A stretch of 39,670 nucleotides of DNA from JAOAFX01 sp965649105 (GTDB lineage Bacteria; Hydrothermota; Tepidihabitantia; SM23-42; JAOAFX01). Positions 1 to 6,856 of the stretch are shown here, piece after piece (positions within the stretch are counted from its first letter, which is position 1; every line of letters begins with the position of its first letter). Location of the stretch: assembly GCA_965649105.1 (NCBI GenBank), contig CBFGJP010000017.1:1-39670 (forward strand). Reading direction: 5' to 3'. The translations under genes and the position numbers were made by a program. The notes beneath the pieces are model-generated. The model saw only the letters and a program-made list of their open reading frames with translations. It had not been told where the DNA came from and did no database searches.

Positions 1-60
1 AGTGTAAGAAGGGGTAAAGAAGGATGAATAGGGGTAAACAGGGGTTAAAATGGGTAAAAC
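1..60. repeat. G-run array (left edge)
   Basis: Runs of two to four G separated by short A/T-rich spacers (units such as AGGGGTAAA) recur about every 10-13 bases. A similar purine-rich array lies at 5819-5880. No reading frame or known element was recognised. The left end is cut by the window edge. Confidence 0.5.
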
Positions 61-70
61 CTTCCGTTCT

Positions 71-123
71 AACATTCTAACATGTTAGAATGTTAACATG
101 TTAGAATGTTAACATGTTAGAAT
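71..123. repeat. Tandem palindromic repeat array
   Basis: Positions 71-94 form a perfect 24-bp palindrome with half-site AACATTCTAACA. The 16-bp unit AACATGTTAGAATGTT then repeats in tandem at 79-94 and 95-110, with a partial third copy at 111-123. It lies downstream of the 261-2480 gene and could act as a hairpin or a protein-binding array; neither can be decided from sequence. Confidence 0.8.
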
Positions 124-140
124 AGTTGAACAGATATCAA

Positions 141-179
141 AAGTCAACATTTTTTTACCTGCTGAAAAAATGTTGACTT
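141..179. repeat. Inverted repeat (hairpin), related to the repeats at 2890 and 3722
   Basis: Arms 141-155 and 165-179 are perfect 15-bp inverted complements, with loop TACCTGCTG at 156-164. The right arm and loop (ACCTGCTG followed by AAAAAATGTTGACTT) recur at the left ends of the direct repeats at 2890 and 3722, where the left arm is degenerate. This is the most intact copy of the hairpin part of that family. It could also help end transcription of the 261-2480 gene. Confidence 0.8.
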
Positions 180-260
180 ATTTAAGCGATAGGCAATTTC
201 TTGCCTCATTTTGGAATTAGAGATGAAAGTATTTGATGACAACAAATGTAACCGATTATT

Positions 261-2480
261 TCAATATCTGATTTTTTTCAAAATTATGAAGACAGTTAAA
301 TATAAAAAAGAGGCAATCAGCAGATTATATTTATAACCGAGTTCGCGAGAAATAATCATTGCAAAAGTACTGCCAAAGACTGACATCACACCATTTATCC
401 CATATATAATACCAATATCAAAATTGGTTTTCTGTCTTACCAGTGTAAGTAGTTTAGGGAAGAACATTCCCATAAAAGACCCCAGAATAGATACCCAACA
501 AATAGCGATGAGGTATTTCAACAGATTATTAAGTGCTACAAAATTTAATAAAAGATTATTAAGAAATAAAAATGATAAAAACAAGAGCACTGGTAACAAG
601 ATAAATATATTGATTTTTTTGAGACGCGTTGTGCACAAACCACCCAAACTACAAGAAAACAGAAAAACAAAAAGGATAATGCTGAATGCCATCGCCTGTG
701 AACCAAGGAAAAAAATAAATTTTTGAATCAGTACAATCTCTACTATCATAAAGCCTACACCCAACAAATAAAAAATAGAAACCAATAAATAATTATTTTT
801 TTCTTTTATAAACGCTGATAGGCTGAGTGCCAAAATTAGCGTAAAAGCACACAACAAAATATATGAAAGAGGTGGTTTAACAGAAAAATCATAAAAGAAG
901 GGACTTTCATCAAAAACTGGTGTTATATCAATATTTTTGTTCCTTCTTATCTGATTTATATACTCATAAAAGGATCTTTTGTCCTCAAATCTTAAAGGCA
1001 TTTCTTCATTCAAATACGGCAGAAACTCTATATTTAACTTTTTAATATATGCTTCCTTTTGAATGGCCTGCGCCTGTAATAAAGTTATTTGCTTTTTGTT
1101 GAGCATCACTAAATATTTGTATGGAGAGTCAGACAGGAAATTGGATATAACAGCAACGTGTTTATATGTATCCTTAATATCTATCCCTGATTTATTCAAT
1201 GCTATAATCATTGTAAGAATTGACCGCAATAAAAAAGGATATGTTTCGCAGAAAAGGGCAACAATTCCTGTTTCCTTTAAATGTTGATAATAATCTATAT
1301 ATGCCTCAACAGTATGAAGATAACTTTCCGCGTAAGGAACACCCGCAGTTGTTGATGTGCTAGTCAAAGAAAGACTCAGAAAGATTAAATCATATTGCTT
1401 CCTGTTTTTCATTAAATAGTTACGCCCTTCTCCTAATTTTAAAAATAGACCAGGTGTTTCTAAAATATGCCCATTATACTCCTTATAATCAGCAAGGACT
1501 TTCCGAATACTCGGATTAATCTCCACCGCCTCAATTTTTTTAAATTCAGCGAGGTGGGCGAGAAGAATATCAAGCCCTCCACCAGGCCCAATACTTAAAA
1601 AATCTTCATTGAAAACAAACATCATTGGTAGATAATTAATTGTATTTTTTAACCACTGCAAATTTGTAAACCGGTCATGTGCTTTAAACATTATTGTTGG
1701 TGCACCACCATCAATAAAGATGCCCCTGGTAAGGTGATTATTTTCATAATTTATAACATCGGTCCTATAATCAACACTCCAGTAGGTCCTTTCAATTGTA
1801 GCCAGTTGGTGCTTTTGTAGCAATTGAACCATTACTTTTGTAGGAGTATAGGAGGGAATTTTTAAAAAAGGAATATCTATAAACTCGTATTTTATGTTCA
1901 GTATGAGAACAAGTGCTGTTATAACGGATTTCAACAAACTAAAAAGATTGCGGTTTATAATTATCATCAAAATTCCCACTAACATCATAAAAAGAATTAT
2001 AACATTGATTGGATTAAAGTAATTCAATAAAATAAGACTTGTTATAATACCGAATCCAGCACCAGATAAATCGTATAAATATATTACAGCGGGCAGAAAA
2101 GATTGGGTCCTATAATAAGTGCCAATGATAATACCGCTAAATAAGAATGGGGGCAGAAATACAATAGAAAGTATAATAGGATTACTCAGGAAAAAAGGGA
2201 GATATACAGGTAGAAAAATTGGCAAGAGATAGGATAATCCGTATACCATTATAATCAATCTAACACTTTTGACCTGCAGATTGAATCGTGAGACTATAAT
2301 ACCACCTATACCATATCCAAGTAGTGCTACCGAAACGGATAAAAAGATATAGTGGTGGCTAAATATTATAGAAAAATACCTAATTATGACAACTTCAAAA
2401 CCAAGGCCGGTTAAGGAAATGACAAATATAATCAAATAGAAATAATTTGACTTACTATTAAATGTAAAAAGTTTCATCAT
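261..2480 (-). CDS. Polytopic membrane protein with embedded spermidine-synthase-like domain
   Basis: About 739 residues. An N-terminal hydrophobic block (about residues 1-215, several membrane segments) is followed by a soluble S-adenosylmethionine-binding domain of the spermidine synthase fold: glycine-rich GPGGG near residue 297 and acidic VEIN near 318. A second multi-span block runs from about residue 540 to the end. Such membrane-aminopropyltransferase fusions are known, but their substrates are mostly unproven, so polyamine synthesis is only a possibility. The open frame extends to a GTG at 2522, but the -10 box at 2514-2519 overlaps that region and transcription should begin near 2507. 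The ATG at 2480 (or 2477) is therefore the better start. It appears monocistronic. Confidence 0.8.
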   Translation of the reverse strand: MMKLFTFNSKSNYFYLIIFVISLTGLGFEVVIIRYFSIIFSHHYIFLSVSVALLGYGIGGIIVSRFNLQVKSVRLIIMVYGLSYLLPIFLPVYLPFFLSNPIILSIVFLPPFLFSGIIIGTYYRTQSFLPAVIYLYDLSGAGFGIITSLILLNYFNPINVIILFMMLVGILMIIINRNLFSLLKSVITALVLILNIKYEFIDIPFLKIPSYTPTKVMVQLLQKHQLATIERTYWSVDYRTDVINYENNHLTRGIFIDGGAPTIMFKAHDRFTNLQWLKNTINYLPMMFVFNEDFLSIGPGGGLDILLAHLAEFKKIEAVEINPSIRKVLADYKEYNGHILETPGLFLKLGEGRNYLMKNRKQYDLIFLSLSLTSTSTTAGVPYAESYLHTVEAYIDYYQHLKETGIVALFCETYPFLLRSILTMIIALNKSGIDIKDTYKHVAVISNFLSDSPYKYLVMLNKKQITLLQAQAIQKEAYIKKLNIEFLPYLNEEMPLRFEDKRSFYEYINQIRRNKNIDITPVFDESPFFYDFSVKPPLSYILLCAFTLILALSLSAFIKEKNNYLLVSIFYLLGVGFMIVEIVLIQKFIFFLGSQAMAFSIILFVFLFSCSLGGLCTTRLKKINIFILLPVLLFLSFLFLNNLLLNFVALNNLLKYLIAICWVSILGSFMGMFFPKLLTLVRQKTNFDIGIIYGINGVMSVFGSTFAMIISRELGYKYNLLIASFLYLTVFIILKKIRY

Positions 2481-2513
2481 AGGTCTTTTTCCAATAGATA
2501 CTACAGATACATT

Positions 2514-2541
2514 ATTATGCACATTTTTTGAAGATAGTCAA
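2514..2541 (-). promoter_or_regulatory. Sigma-70-type promoter for the 261-2480 gene
   Basis: On the minus strand, -35 TTGACT (2536-2541) and -10 CATAAT (2514-2519) are separated by 16 bp. The expected start of transcription near 2507 excludes the longer GTG start at 2522. Confidence 0.65.
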
Positions 2542-2565
2542 GGAAGTTTATGGATTTGAAGGATA

Positions 2566-2598
2566 AACCGGGGTGTTTATCATTTTAACACCCCGGTT
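2566..2598 (-). terminator. Hairpin terminator after the 2617 frame
   Basis: Perfect 12-bp stem AACCGGGGTGTT / AACACCCCGGTT with a 9-nt loop (2578-2586), 18 bases after the stop at 2617. No strong U-tract follows. A similar CCGGGG hairpin follows the 4642-5274 gene. Confidence 0.6.
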
Positions 2599-2616
2599 AG
2601 TGTTCATATAAATATT

Positions 2617-2934
2617 TCAGTCATTTTGATCGTTTAGTGGTGGAGGAGTATTTCGTGTGCAATTGAAGTTGTGCGAACCAAGGTCCCAATGCGGCTGCCA
2701 AGTATAGGATGGGCTCCAATTCGAAAATTTGTATGAACCATTCTCATAGGTGCGTGCATATGCCTTGAACGTACCAGATTGAAGTCCTGTAGTACAATTT
2801 ATGAGATACCAGCTATTTCCGCTCGTATAAGCATAAGCATTAGAGTCTGTCACACCTGTGCTATATCTGACAATAATTTTTGAGAATTGACATTTTTCTA
2901 CCTGCTGAAAAAATGTTGACTTTTGTTTCCCGCT
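2617..2934 (-). pseudogene. 5'-truncated remnant of an exported-protein gene
   Basis: The reading frame is open from a stop at 2935-2937 down to 2617, but its first part (to about 2890) is the end of the direct repeat. The only usable start is a GTG at 2853, giving 78 residues with no Shine-Dalgarno site and no signal peptide. The C-terminal part is rich in Trp, Tyr, Asn and Ser, has two Cys, and ends in a proline run, like a piece of a secreted protein. A CCGGGG hairpin follows, as after the intact exported gene at 4642-5274. I infer that the repeat replaced the gene's 5' end. A short functional protein cannot be excluded, and no family was recognised. Confidence 0.45.
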
Positions 2935-3031
2935 TTATCCTATATTGCCTTAATGCCTTTTGTGCCTTTAATTGCCCTATGTTGCCCTCAATTGCCTTAT
3001 TTAGAAATAGATTAGATACTTCGCCTTTATC
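2890..3031. repeat. Direct repeat, left copy, flanking the toxin-antitoxin pair
   Basis: Bases 2890-2980 are identical to 3722-3812 (91 of 91). The match resumes at AGATACTTCGCCTTTATC (3014-3031), with about 21 extra bases in this copy. It begins with a degenerate form of the hairpin at 141-179 and continues with a run of TTGCC-type units spaced about 10-12 bases apart. Confidence 0.9.
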
Positions 3032-3047
3032 GCCATGACTTGAGGCG

Positions 3048-3075
3048 TTGACAAATATTCTATGGTGAGTATAAT
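3048..3075 (+). promoter_or_regulatory. Promoter of the DUF433/DUF5615 operon
   Basis: -35 TTGACA (3048-3053) and -10 TATAAT (3070-3075), both exact consensus, with a 16-bp spacer. Transcription should start near 3082, giving a leader of only about 8-10 bases to the start at 3090. The AAAGGAG just before 3090 therefore lies at or near the 5' end of the message. Confidence 0.8.
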
Positions 3076-3089
3076 CTTAAAAAGGAGTA

Positions 3090-3332
3090 ATGATGAATTT
3101 TAGAGACCGAATTGTCATCAACCCAAGAATACTTGCTGGAAAACCAATCATAAAAGGAACACGCATCCCGGTTGATTTGATCTTAAGACTTTTAGCCCAA
3201 GGGATGTCTTTTGAGGAGATACTGAAGGATTATCCACACCTTACGATAGATGATATTAAAGCAGCACTTGAGTATGCCTCTGAAGTTATAAGTGCTGAAG
3301 AGATCATTCCCCTCATTGAATCTAAGACATAA
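3090..3332 (+). CDS. DUF433 family antitoxin-like protein
   Basis: 80 residues spanning a whole DUF433 domain: the signature INPRILAGKPIIKGTRIPV near residues 10-28, then a predicted helix-turn-helix-like segment (LLAQGMSFEEILKDYPHLT). DUF433 proteins usually pair with a PIN-like DUF5615 protein and are thought to be the antitoxin and DNA-binding autorepressor. The partner begins on the base right after this stop codon (TAA then GTG), consistent with translational coupling. ATG at 3090 follows AAAGGAG closely; the second ATG at 3093 is equally possible. The pair lies between two direct repeats, suggesting acquisition as a unit. Confidence 0.88.
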   Translation: MMNFRDRIVINPRILAGKPIIKGTRIPVDLILRLLAQGMSFEEILKDYPHLTIDDIKAALEYASEVISAEEIIPLIESKT

Positions 3333-3698
3333 GTGATTAAATTACTAATTGACGAAAGTTGTGGATTAGAATTAAAACAAAAACTATTTGGTTTAAATAT
3401 TGATGTCGTGAGTGTAATTGAAGTTATGCCGGGGGCTGATGATGCAAAAATTTTAGAGTTTGCTAATCAGGAGAACAGAATTATAGTAACCAATGACAAG
3501 GATTTCGGCGAGTTGATTTTTAAAAAGGGTTTTAAACATAAGGGTGTTATTCTTTTGAAGCTTTCAATTGATTTTCCTGATAATCGCTTTCGTGTGTTAA
3601 ATAGCTTAATTGAGCAATTTGGGGATAAACTTGCTGATAAGTTCTGTGTTGTTGATGAGATGAGAATAAGATTTCGTACTTCCCTAGGAGCCGGGTAA
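3333..3698 (+). CDS. DUF5615 PIN-like toxin candidate
   Basis: 121 residues. Features typical of DUF5615 (Mut7-C/PIN-like fold) are LLIDESCG at residues 4-11, with the first conserved acidic residues, and VTNDKDFGEL near 52-61, with the Asp pair expected to bind metal. PIN-like toxins are RNases; activity here is inferred only from the family and the DUF433 partner. It starts with GTG directly after the antitoxin stop, without its own Shine-Dalgarno site, so it is probably translated by coupling. Length is normal and no key residue seems lost. The right-hand direct repeat starts 23 bases after the stop. Confidence 0.87.
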   Translation: MIKLLIDESCGLELKQKLFGLNIDVVSVIEVMPGADDAKILEFANQENRIIVTNDKDFGELIFKKGFKHKGVILLKLSIDFPDNRFRVLNSLIEQFGDKLADKFCVVDEMRIRFRTSLGAG

Positions 3699-3721
3699 AT
3701 CTATCGCTGAGACAAAATTCT

Positions 3722-3842
3722 ACATTTTTCTACCTGCTGAAAAAATGTTGACTTTTGTTTCCCGCTTTATCCTATATTGCCTTAATGCCTTTTGTGCCTT
3801 TAATTGCCCTATCAAAAATAGACCAGATACTTCGCCTTTATC
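3722..3842. repeat. Direct repeat, right copy, flanking the toxin-antitoxin pair
   Basis: Bases 3722-3812 are identical to 2890-2980, and the homology picks up again through 3842. The two copies bracket a 690-bp insert (3032-3721) that holds just the promoter and both genes of the toxin-antitoxin pair. The remaining stretch to the next gene (3843-3987) shows nothing recognisable. Confidence 0.9.
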
Positions 3843-3987
3843 ACACCGACCTGATTTTGAAGTTGAAGTCCCTGCGTTTATCATTATCGAATACTCTGTT
3901 TATAAAATAGTTCCTTATAAAAAGGTTCGTGCTACGCATAATTTTATGATTGATGACTCCTTTAATTTCCACATTTTTAAGACCGCT

Positions 3988-4590
3988 TTAAAATGTTATA
4001 AATTTGTATCTTAAACCCAAACTCAATCGCTCAAATCCCCAGGTTTGAATCCAATAACGAGTCATTCTCTCGGGAAAATACCATTTGCTATCGCTGTATA
4101 ACTGACTTTCAAAGATGATTCTTATCTTTTTGTTTAATCTATATATTATACCAAATCCAAAATGGAACTCACTATTTTCTATTTCAAATATCGTATCACG
4201 AGGAGATCTATAGTAAAATGGCCCGTATTTAATGCCTAAAAACACAAAAGGCTTCACAGAATATCTAATTGGTATTTGAAATTCCAAGTTCATGTTAAGA
4301 TTTGATAATGTTACAAGTCTTATTTCATCTGTATATTCATACTTACGAAGTTCGGTGAACTCAAAACGAAAAAATAAATTATTGAAAAAACAAAGTAACC
4401 CTTCGGCATTCACACCCAAATAATTCTCCAAAATCCACAATTCATATCCTGGCTCCCAGTGTATAAAACTAGTATTGAACTTGGTAATTTTTACACCTAA
4501 TTCTGCATACGGAGATTCGGTATAGATATCAGCAGCGTAAACATAAGTTGTTAACAGTACAAAGGTAATTATAACTTTCCTTATATTCAC
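3988..4590 (-). CDS. Exported small beta-barrel-like protein, unknown function
   Basis: 200 residues from the GTG at 4590, beginning with a signal peptide (basic NIRK, hydrophobic VIITFVLLTTYVYA, probable cleavage after Ala). The mature part alternates polar and hydrophobic residues, with many Tyr/Phe, in strand-like segments (for example LGIKYGPFYYR, HFGFGIIYRLN) and ends LGLRYKFITF. A terminal aromatic residue is common in outer-membrane barrels. About 8-10 strands are plausible. A longer TTG start at 4614 would fall inside the hairpin 4603-4632 and is rejected. There is no clear Shine-Dalgarno site. It lies just downstream of another exported protein, possibly as a partially attenuated operon. 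No family recognised. Confidence 0.6.
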   Translation of the reverse strand: MNIRKVIITFVLLTTYVYAADIYTESPYAELGVKITKFNTSFIHWEPGYELWILENYLGVNAEGLLCFFNNLFFRFEFTELRKYEYTDEIRLVTLSNLNMNLEFQIPIRYSVKPFVFLGIKYGPFYYRSPRDTIFEIENSEFHFGFGIIYRLNKKIRIIFESQLYSDSKWYFPERMTRYWIQTWGFERLSLGLRYKFITF

Positions 4591-4602
4591 TGCGTTGTGT
4601 AA

Positions 4603-4632
4603 ACCGGGGGACAATTATATATCTCCCCCGGT
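4603..4632 (-). terminator. Intercistronic hairpin between two exported-protein genes
   Basis: 9-bp stem ACCGGGGGA / TCCCCCGGT (4603-4611, 4624-4632) with a 12-nt AT-rich loop, ten bases after the stop of the 4642-5274 gene and just before the start of the 3988-4590 gene. It could be a terminator or attenuator that sets the ratio of the two proteins. Confidence 0.55.
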
Positions 4633-4641
4633 AAATTAGAA

Positions 4642-5274
4642 CTAATATTCCTTAGTAACATGAGTATAATAAGGATTTTGAGATGCACTATATTTATGCC
4701 AACCTTCTTGGAGCCATTTTGCCACAGTATTCGTTGGGTATCCCCTATCAACGACCCATTGCGTGTTGTAACCCCATGTGGGATAATAGTCACCATTGGG
4801 TAGGTGTAATTTTGGCAGAAATACAATATTGGAATTATTATCCCATACACATGTATTCTTAGCTTTCAAATACAACGCACCAGGAAAATAAGTTCTGCCT
4901 GTTCTTGACCCACAGTGTGCCCATTTTTTTCCATTTTTGGTCTCTGTAGATATCCAGGATGCATAAGAGTAACCTTCTATAATGCCTTCGTCTACACTAC
5001 CTTGCTGTTGGGCTAACGCGAATGATTCACTCGGAGTCAATAACCCTTTAGCATGAATCTCATCTACAGTGGTTGCCAGAAAACCTGATGGTGGCGTAGG
5101 GACAGAATCTGATTCTATCACAATTAATTCATATTCTACAAGCTGCGGGCCTGGTGCATTCGGGGATTGTGTTGGGTTGCCAACATCACCTTCTTTGATA
5201 AAATAATATGTGCCAGCAAATCCCATTATAACTACTGATAACAGAGACAACAGGGACTTTGCTTTACTAATCAT
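4642..5274 (-). CDS. Exported or membrane-anchored protein of unknown function
   Basis: 210 residues. A hydrophobic N-terminal segment (about residues 8-27, SLLSVVIMGFAGTYYFI) looks like a signal anchor or uncleaved signal, followed by a Pro/Gly/Asn-rich linker. The rest is soluble and rich in Trp, Tyr, Gly and Asn, with two Cys (WAHCGSR, NTCVWDN) that could form a disulfide outside the cytoplasm. The ATG at 5274 is preceded by a strong TAAGGAGGT site. It has a promoter with a 16-bp spacer and is followed by the 4603-4632 hairpin. No family recognised. The sequence style (low-complexity linker, aromatic/Asn-rich tail) suggests a surface or secreted role, which is inference. Confidence 0.65.
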   Translation of the reverse strand: MISKAKSLLSLLSVVIMGFAGTYYFIKEGDVGNPTQSPNAPGPQLVEYELIVIESDSVPTPPSGFLATTVDEIHAKGLLTPSESFALAQQQGSVDEGIIEGYSYASWISTETKNGKKWAHCGSRTGRTYFPGALYLKAKNTCVWDNNSNIVFLPKLHLPNGDYYPTWGYNTQWVVDRGYPTNTVAKWLQEGWHKYSASQNPYYTHVTKEY

Positions 5275-5286
5275 GCTGACCTCCTT

Positions 5287-5314
5287 ATGATATACAATAC
5301 CTTAATTTTGTCAA
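5287..5314 (-). promoter_or_regulatory. Promoter of the 4642-5274 gene
   Basis: Minus strand: -35 TTGACA (5309-5314) and -10 TATCAT (5287-5292) with a 16-bp spacer. The Shine-Dalgarno AAGGAGGT follows immediately, giving a very short leader. Confidence 0.6.
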
Positions 5315-5349
5315 TATCCACCCCGGCCCCTGAGGATTACGACTTTTTT

Positions 5350-5646
5350 TCAGGACCCTTCTCGCTGTTGGTTTCTAATAGGCGGGTTTATGGAATGACC
5401 AGCAGCTATGCCCATCACCCAATAACCACACCTTTTAGAACAACAGGGGTCAGGACCGGAACCGAAATCGGCTCTGTTTAGCCGTTCCTGTGTATCCAGT
5501 TTCATAAGACTATCCTCGCTGGTAAAAGAAAAAAAACCTTCTTCGGCATAGAAAGACCGAAAAAGAGGCATTGATATTGGTGTTAGTGAAAATCCGCGCA
5601 GAGTTAAGGTAGGTAGGTAGTCGCTATGAATACCCATTAAAAGCAT
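5350..5646 (-). CDS. Doubtful small open reading frame in a GC-richer intergenic block
   Basis: 98 codons from ATG at 5646, not resembling any family I know. A TATAAT sits at 5652-5657 on the same strand, five bases before the ATG, but the -35 candidate (CTGACA, 15-bp spacer) is weak. Base composition is clearly richer in G+C than the neighbouring genes. Part of the frame (5406-5427) is a dispersed motif also seen at 34695-34716, which argues that the block is repeat or mobile-derived rather than coding. It may be nothing more than an open frame. Confidence 0.2.
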   Translation of the reverse strand: MLLMGIHSDYLPTLTLRGFSLTPISMPLFRSFYAEEGFFSFTSEDSLMKLDTQERLNRADFGSGPDPCCSKRCGYWVMGIAAGHSINPPIRNQQREGS

Positions 5647-5770
5647 AACCCATTATATCCTAAAAAGATTTTTGTCAGGAGGAAAGTGCACTGCTTAAAA
5701 ATGCCGATTTTTCAGGGTTTGCACGATTTTGACTTTTAAATTTGTAGTAAAATTTTGTAGTATATTTTCA

Positions 5771-5930
5771 AAAATTCTTAGAAGAAAGATTTTAATGTGG
5801 ATAACTTTAAAGATTGAAAAAGAGGGGAAATAGGGGTAAAGAGGGGCGAAAAAGGGCGAAGAAGGGGAAAGACTAAACGGCACAAAATTTTTAAAAGCAA
5901 GGTTTTAATGTAGATAAATTTAAGATTTGA
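5771..5930. repeat. Imperfect 47-bp direct repeats flanking a G-run array
   Basis: 5771-5817 and 5884-5930 align without gaps at an offset of 113 bases, with about nine mismatches (shared core TTTTAATGT, GATAA, TTTAA). The 5819-5880 interval between them has runs of three or four G every 8-12 bases, like 1-60. Confidence 0.75.
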
Positions 5931-6046
5931 GTGTAATCAGGAACGATTGAGATACTTTAATTTATTCTATATTACACCAGCCTCCCAACCATAACCCATC
6001 AACCATCTGAAACCGTTTAGTTCTTTCCAAAACTTAGTATCTATTT

Positions 6047-6144
6047 CCCCTCCCTTGGTGGGAGGGGACAAAGGGGAGGGGGAAATTGCCGATTTTATAG
6101 TATCTTCACCCCCACCTATATCCTCCCCCATCAAAGGGGGAGGA
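6047..6144. repeat. Twin GC-rich hairpins (intergenic repeat), possible terminator
   Basis: Hairpin one: CCCCTCCC (6047-6054) / GGGAGGGG (6060-6067), loop TTGGT. Hairpin two: TCCTCCCCC (6121-6129) / GGGGGAGGA (6136-6144), loop ATCAAA. Short CCCTCCC/GGGAGGG elements of this look are common dispersed repeats in many draft bacterial genomes. Here they lie downstream of the 6215-9459 operon and may end its transcript. Confidence 0.6.
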
Positions 6145-6214
6145 ATTTTGGGGAAAAACCTTGAAGATTACAACCATCTTTATAGGCATTTAGGTATTTT
6201 GGACTTTTAGGTAT

Positions 6215-6856
6215 TTATTTTATTATCCCAAGCCAGGGACCTAATAAGAATTGCAGTCTGCCAATCAATAGAGACACCCTTGCCATTACTGTATAACCGA
6301 ATGCCGCGCCAAATCCGACCATAATGAATATTATGCCGATGCGTGATGTAACTTTTAGGACACCTTTGTGTTCTTTTGAGAAATAAAAATAAGAGAGTGT
6401 GCACAGGACACCGATAAACAAGATTATTGACCAGATAATCCCTGTATTTCCAGCATGCCAGGCAAGAAAGTTTTCTCTGGTAAGGATCGTCCCCTGAATC
6501 TGTTTGATGATGTTTGCCTGGATACCGGCCGGGATTGAGGCACCGGTATAATAACCGATTGTGATGCCGATAGGGATACGGACAAGCCAGGAGATTTTTG
6601 GTATGAAGCGTGTAAAATAGAGCACACCGATGATGAGTGAAATGATATAGAGTAATTTCCCCTGTCTGAATAATGGGTCAAAGAGTGAAGGGACCAAGAT
6701 ATTGTGCCAGTAGAATGTGACTGCATAGCCATTTGCTGCACCAACAAAGATATGTTCGGCAAATTTATAAAATGGATTGTCTTTGTATAAAAAAGAGAAG
6801 ATTGCCAGACTCAAGAGTGCACTGATCCATACCCAGGGGTCCAATGAGATGTTCAT
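6215..6856 (-). CDS. Six-span membrane protein, gene 4 of an uncharacterised operon
   Basis: 213 residues, nearly all hydrophobic. About six membrane segments are visible: WISALLSLAIFSFLY, a segment around HIFVGAANGYAVTFYW, LLYIISLIIGVLYFTRF, IPIGITIGYYTGASI, IIWSIILFIGVLCTLSYFYF, and IIFIMVGFGAAFGYTVM. No enzyme motif seen. Its start overlaps the previous stop by 4 bases (ATGA), so it is translationally coupled to the 6853-7716 gene. The family is not recognised by me. Its role is probably as the integral core or anchor of a complex with its three neighbours (inference from operon structure). Confidence 0.8.
   Translation of the reverse strand: MNISLDPWVWISALLSLAIFSFLYKDNPFYKFAEHIFVGAANGYAVTFYWHNILVPSLFDPLFRQGKLLYIISLIIGVLYFTRFIPKISWLVRIPIGITIGYYTGASIPAGIQANIIKQIQGTILTRENFLAWHAGNTGIIWSIILFIGVLCTLSYFYFSKEHKGVLKVTSRIGIIFIMVGFGAAFGYTVMARVSLLIGRLQFLLGPWLGIIK

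Larger units (their letters stand above)
5647..6214. other. Gene-free stretch with repeats and hairpins
   Basis: No coding sequence or RNA gene recognised. It holds a pair of diverged direct repeats (5771-5817 and 5884-5930), a G-run array between them (5819-5880), and two GC-rich hairpins (6047-6067 and 6121-6144). Confidence 0.6.

Noticed and set aside
1..260. CRISPR array at the repeat-rich left edge
   Set aside because: The repeats are contiguous palindromes without unique spacers of constant length, and no cas genes are present.
2481..2522. Longer GTG start for the spermidine-synthase-like membrane protein
   Set aside because: The -10 box 2514-2519 overlaps it and transcription should start downstream, near 2507.
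3745..4014. Open reading frame of 89 codons on the plus strand
   Set aside because: Its first part is the direct repeat at 3722-3842, it has no Shine-Dalgarno site, and it runs into the barrel-like gene on the other strand.
5287..5481. 64-codon plus-strand frame
   Set aside because: No Shine-Dalgarno site, overlaps the promoter of the 4642-5274 gene, and no protein-like features.
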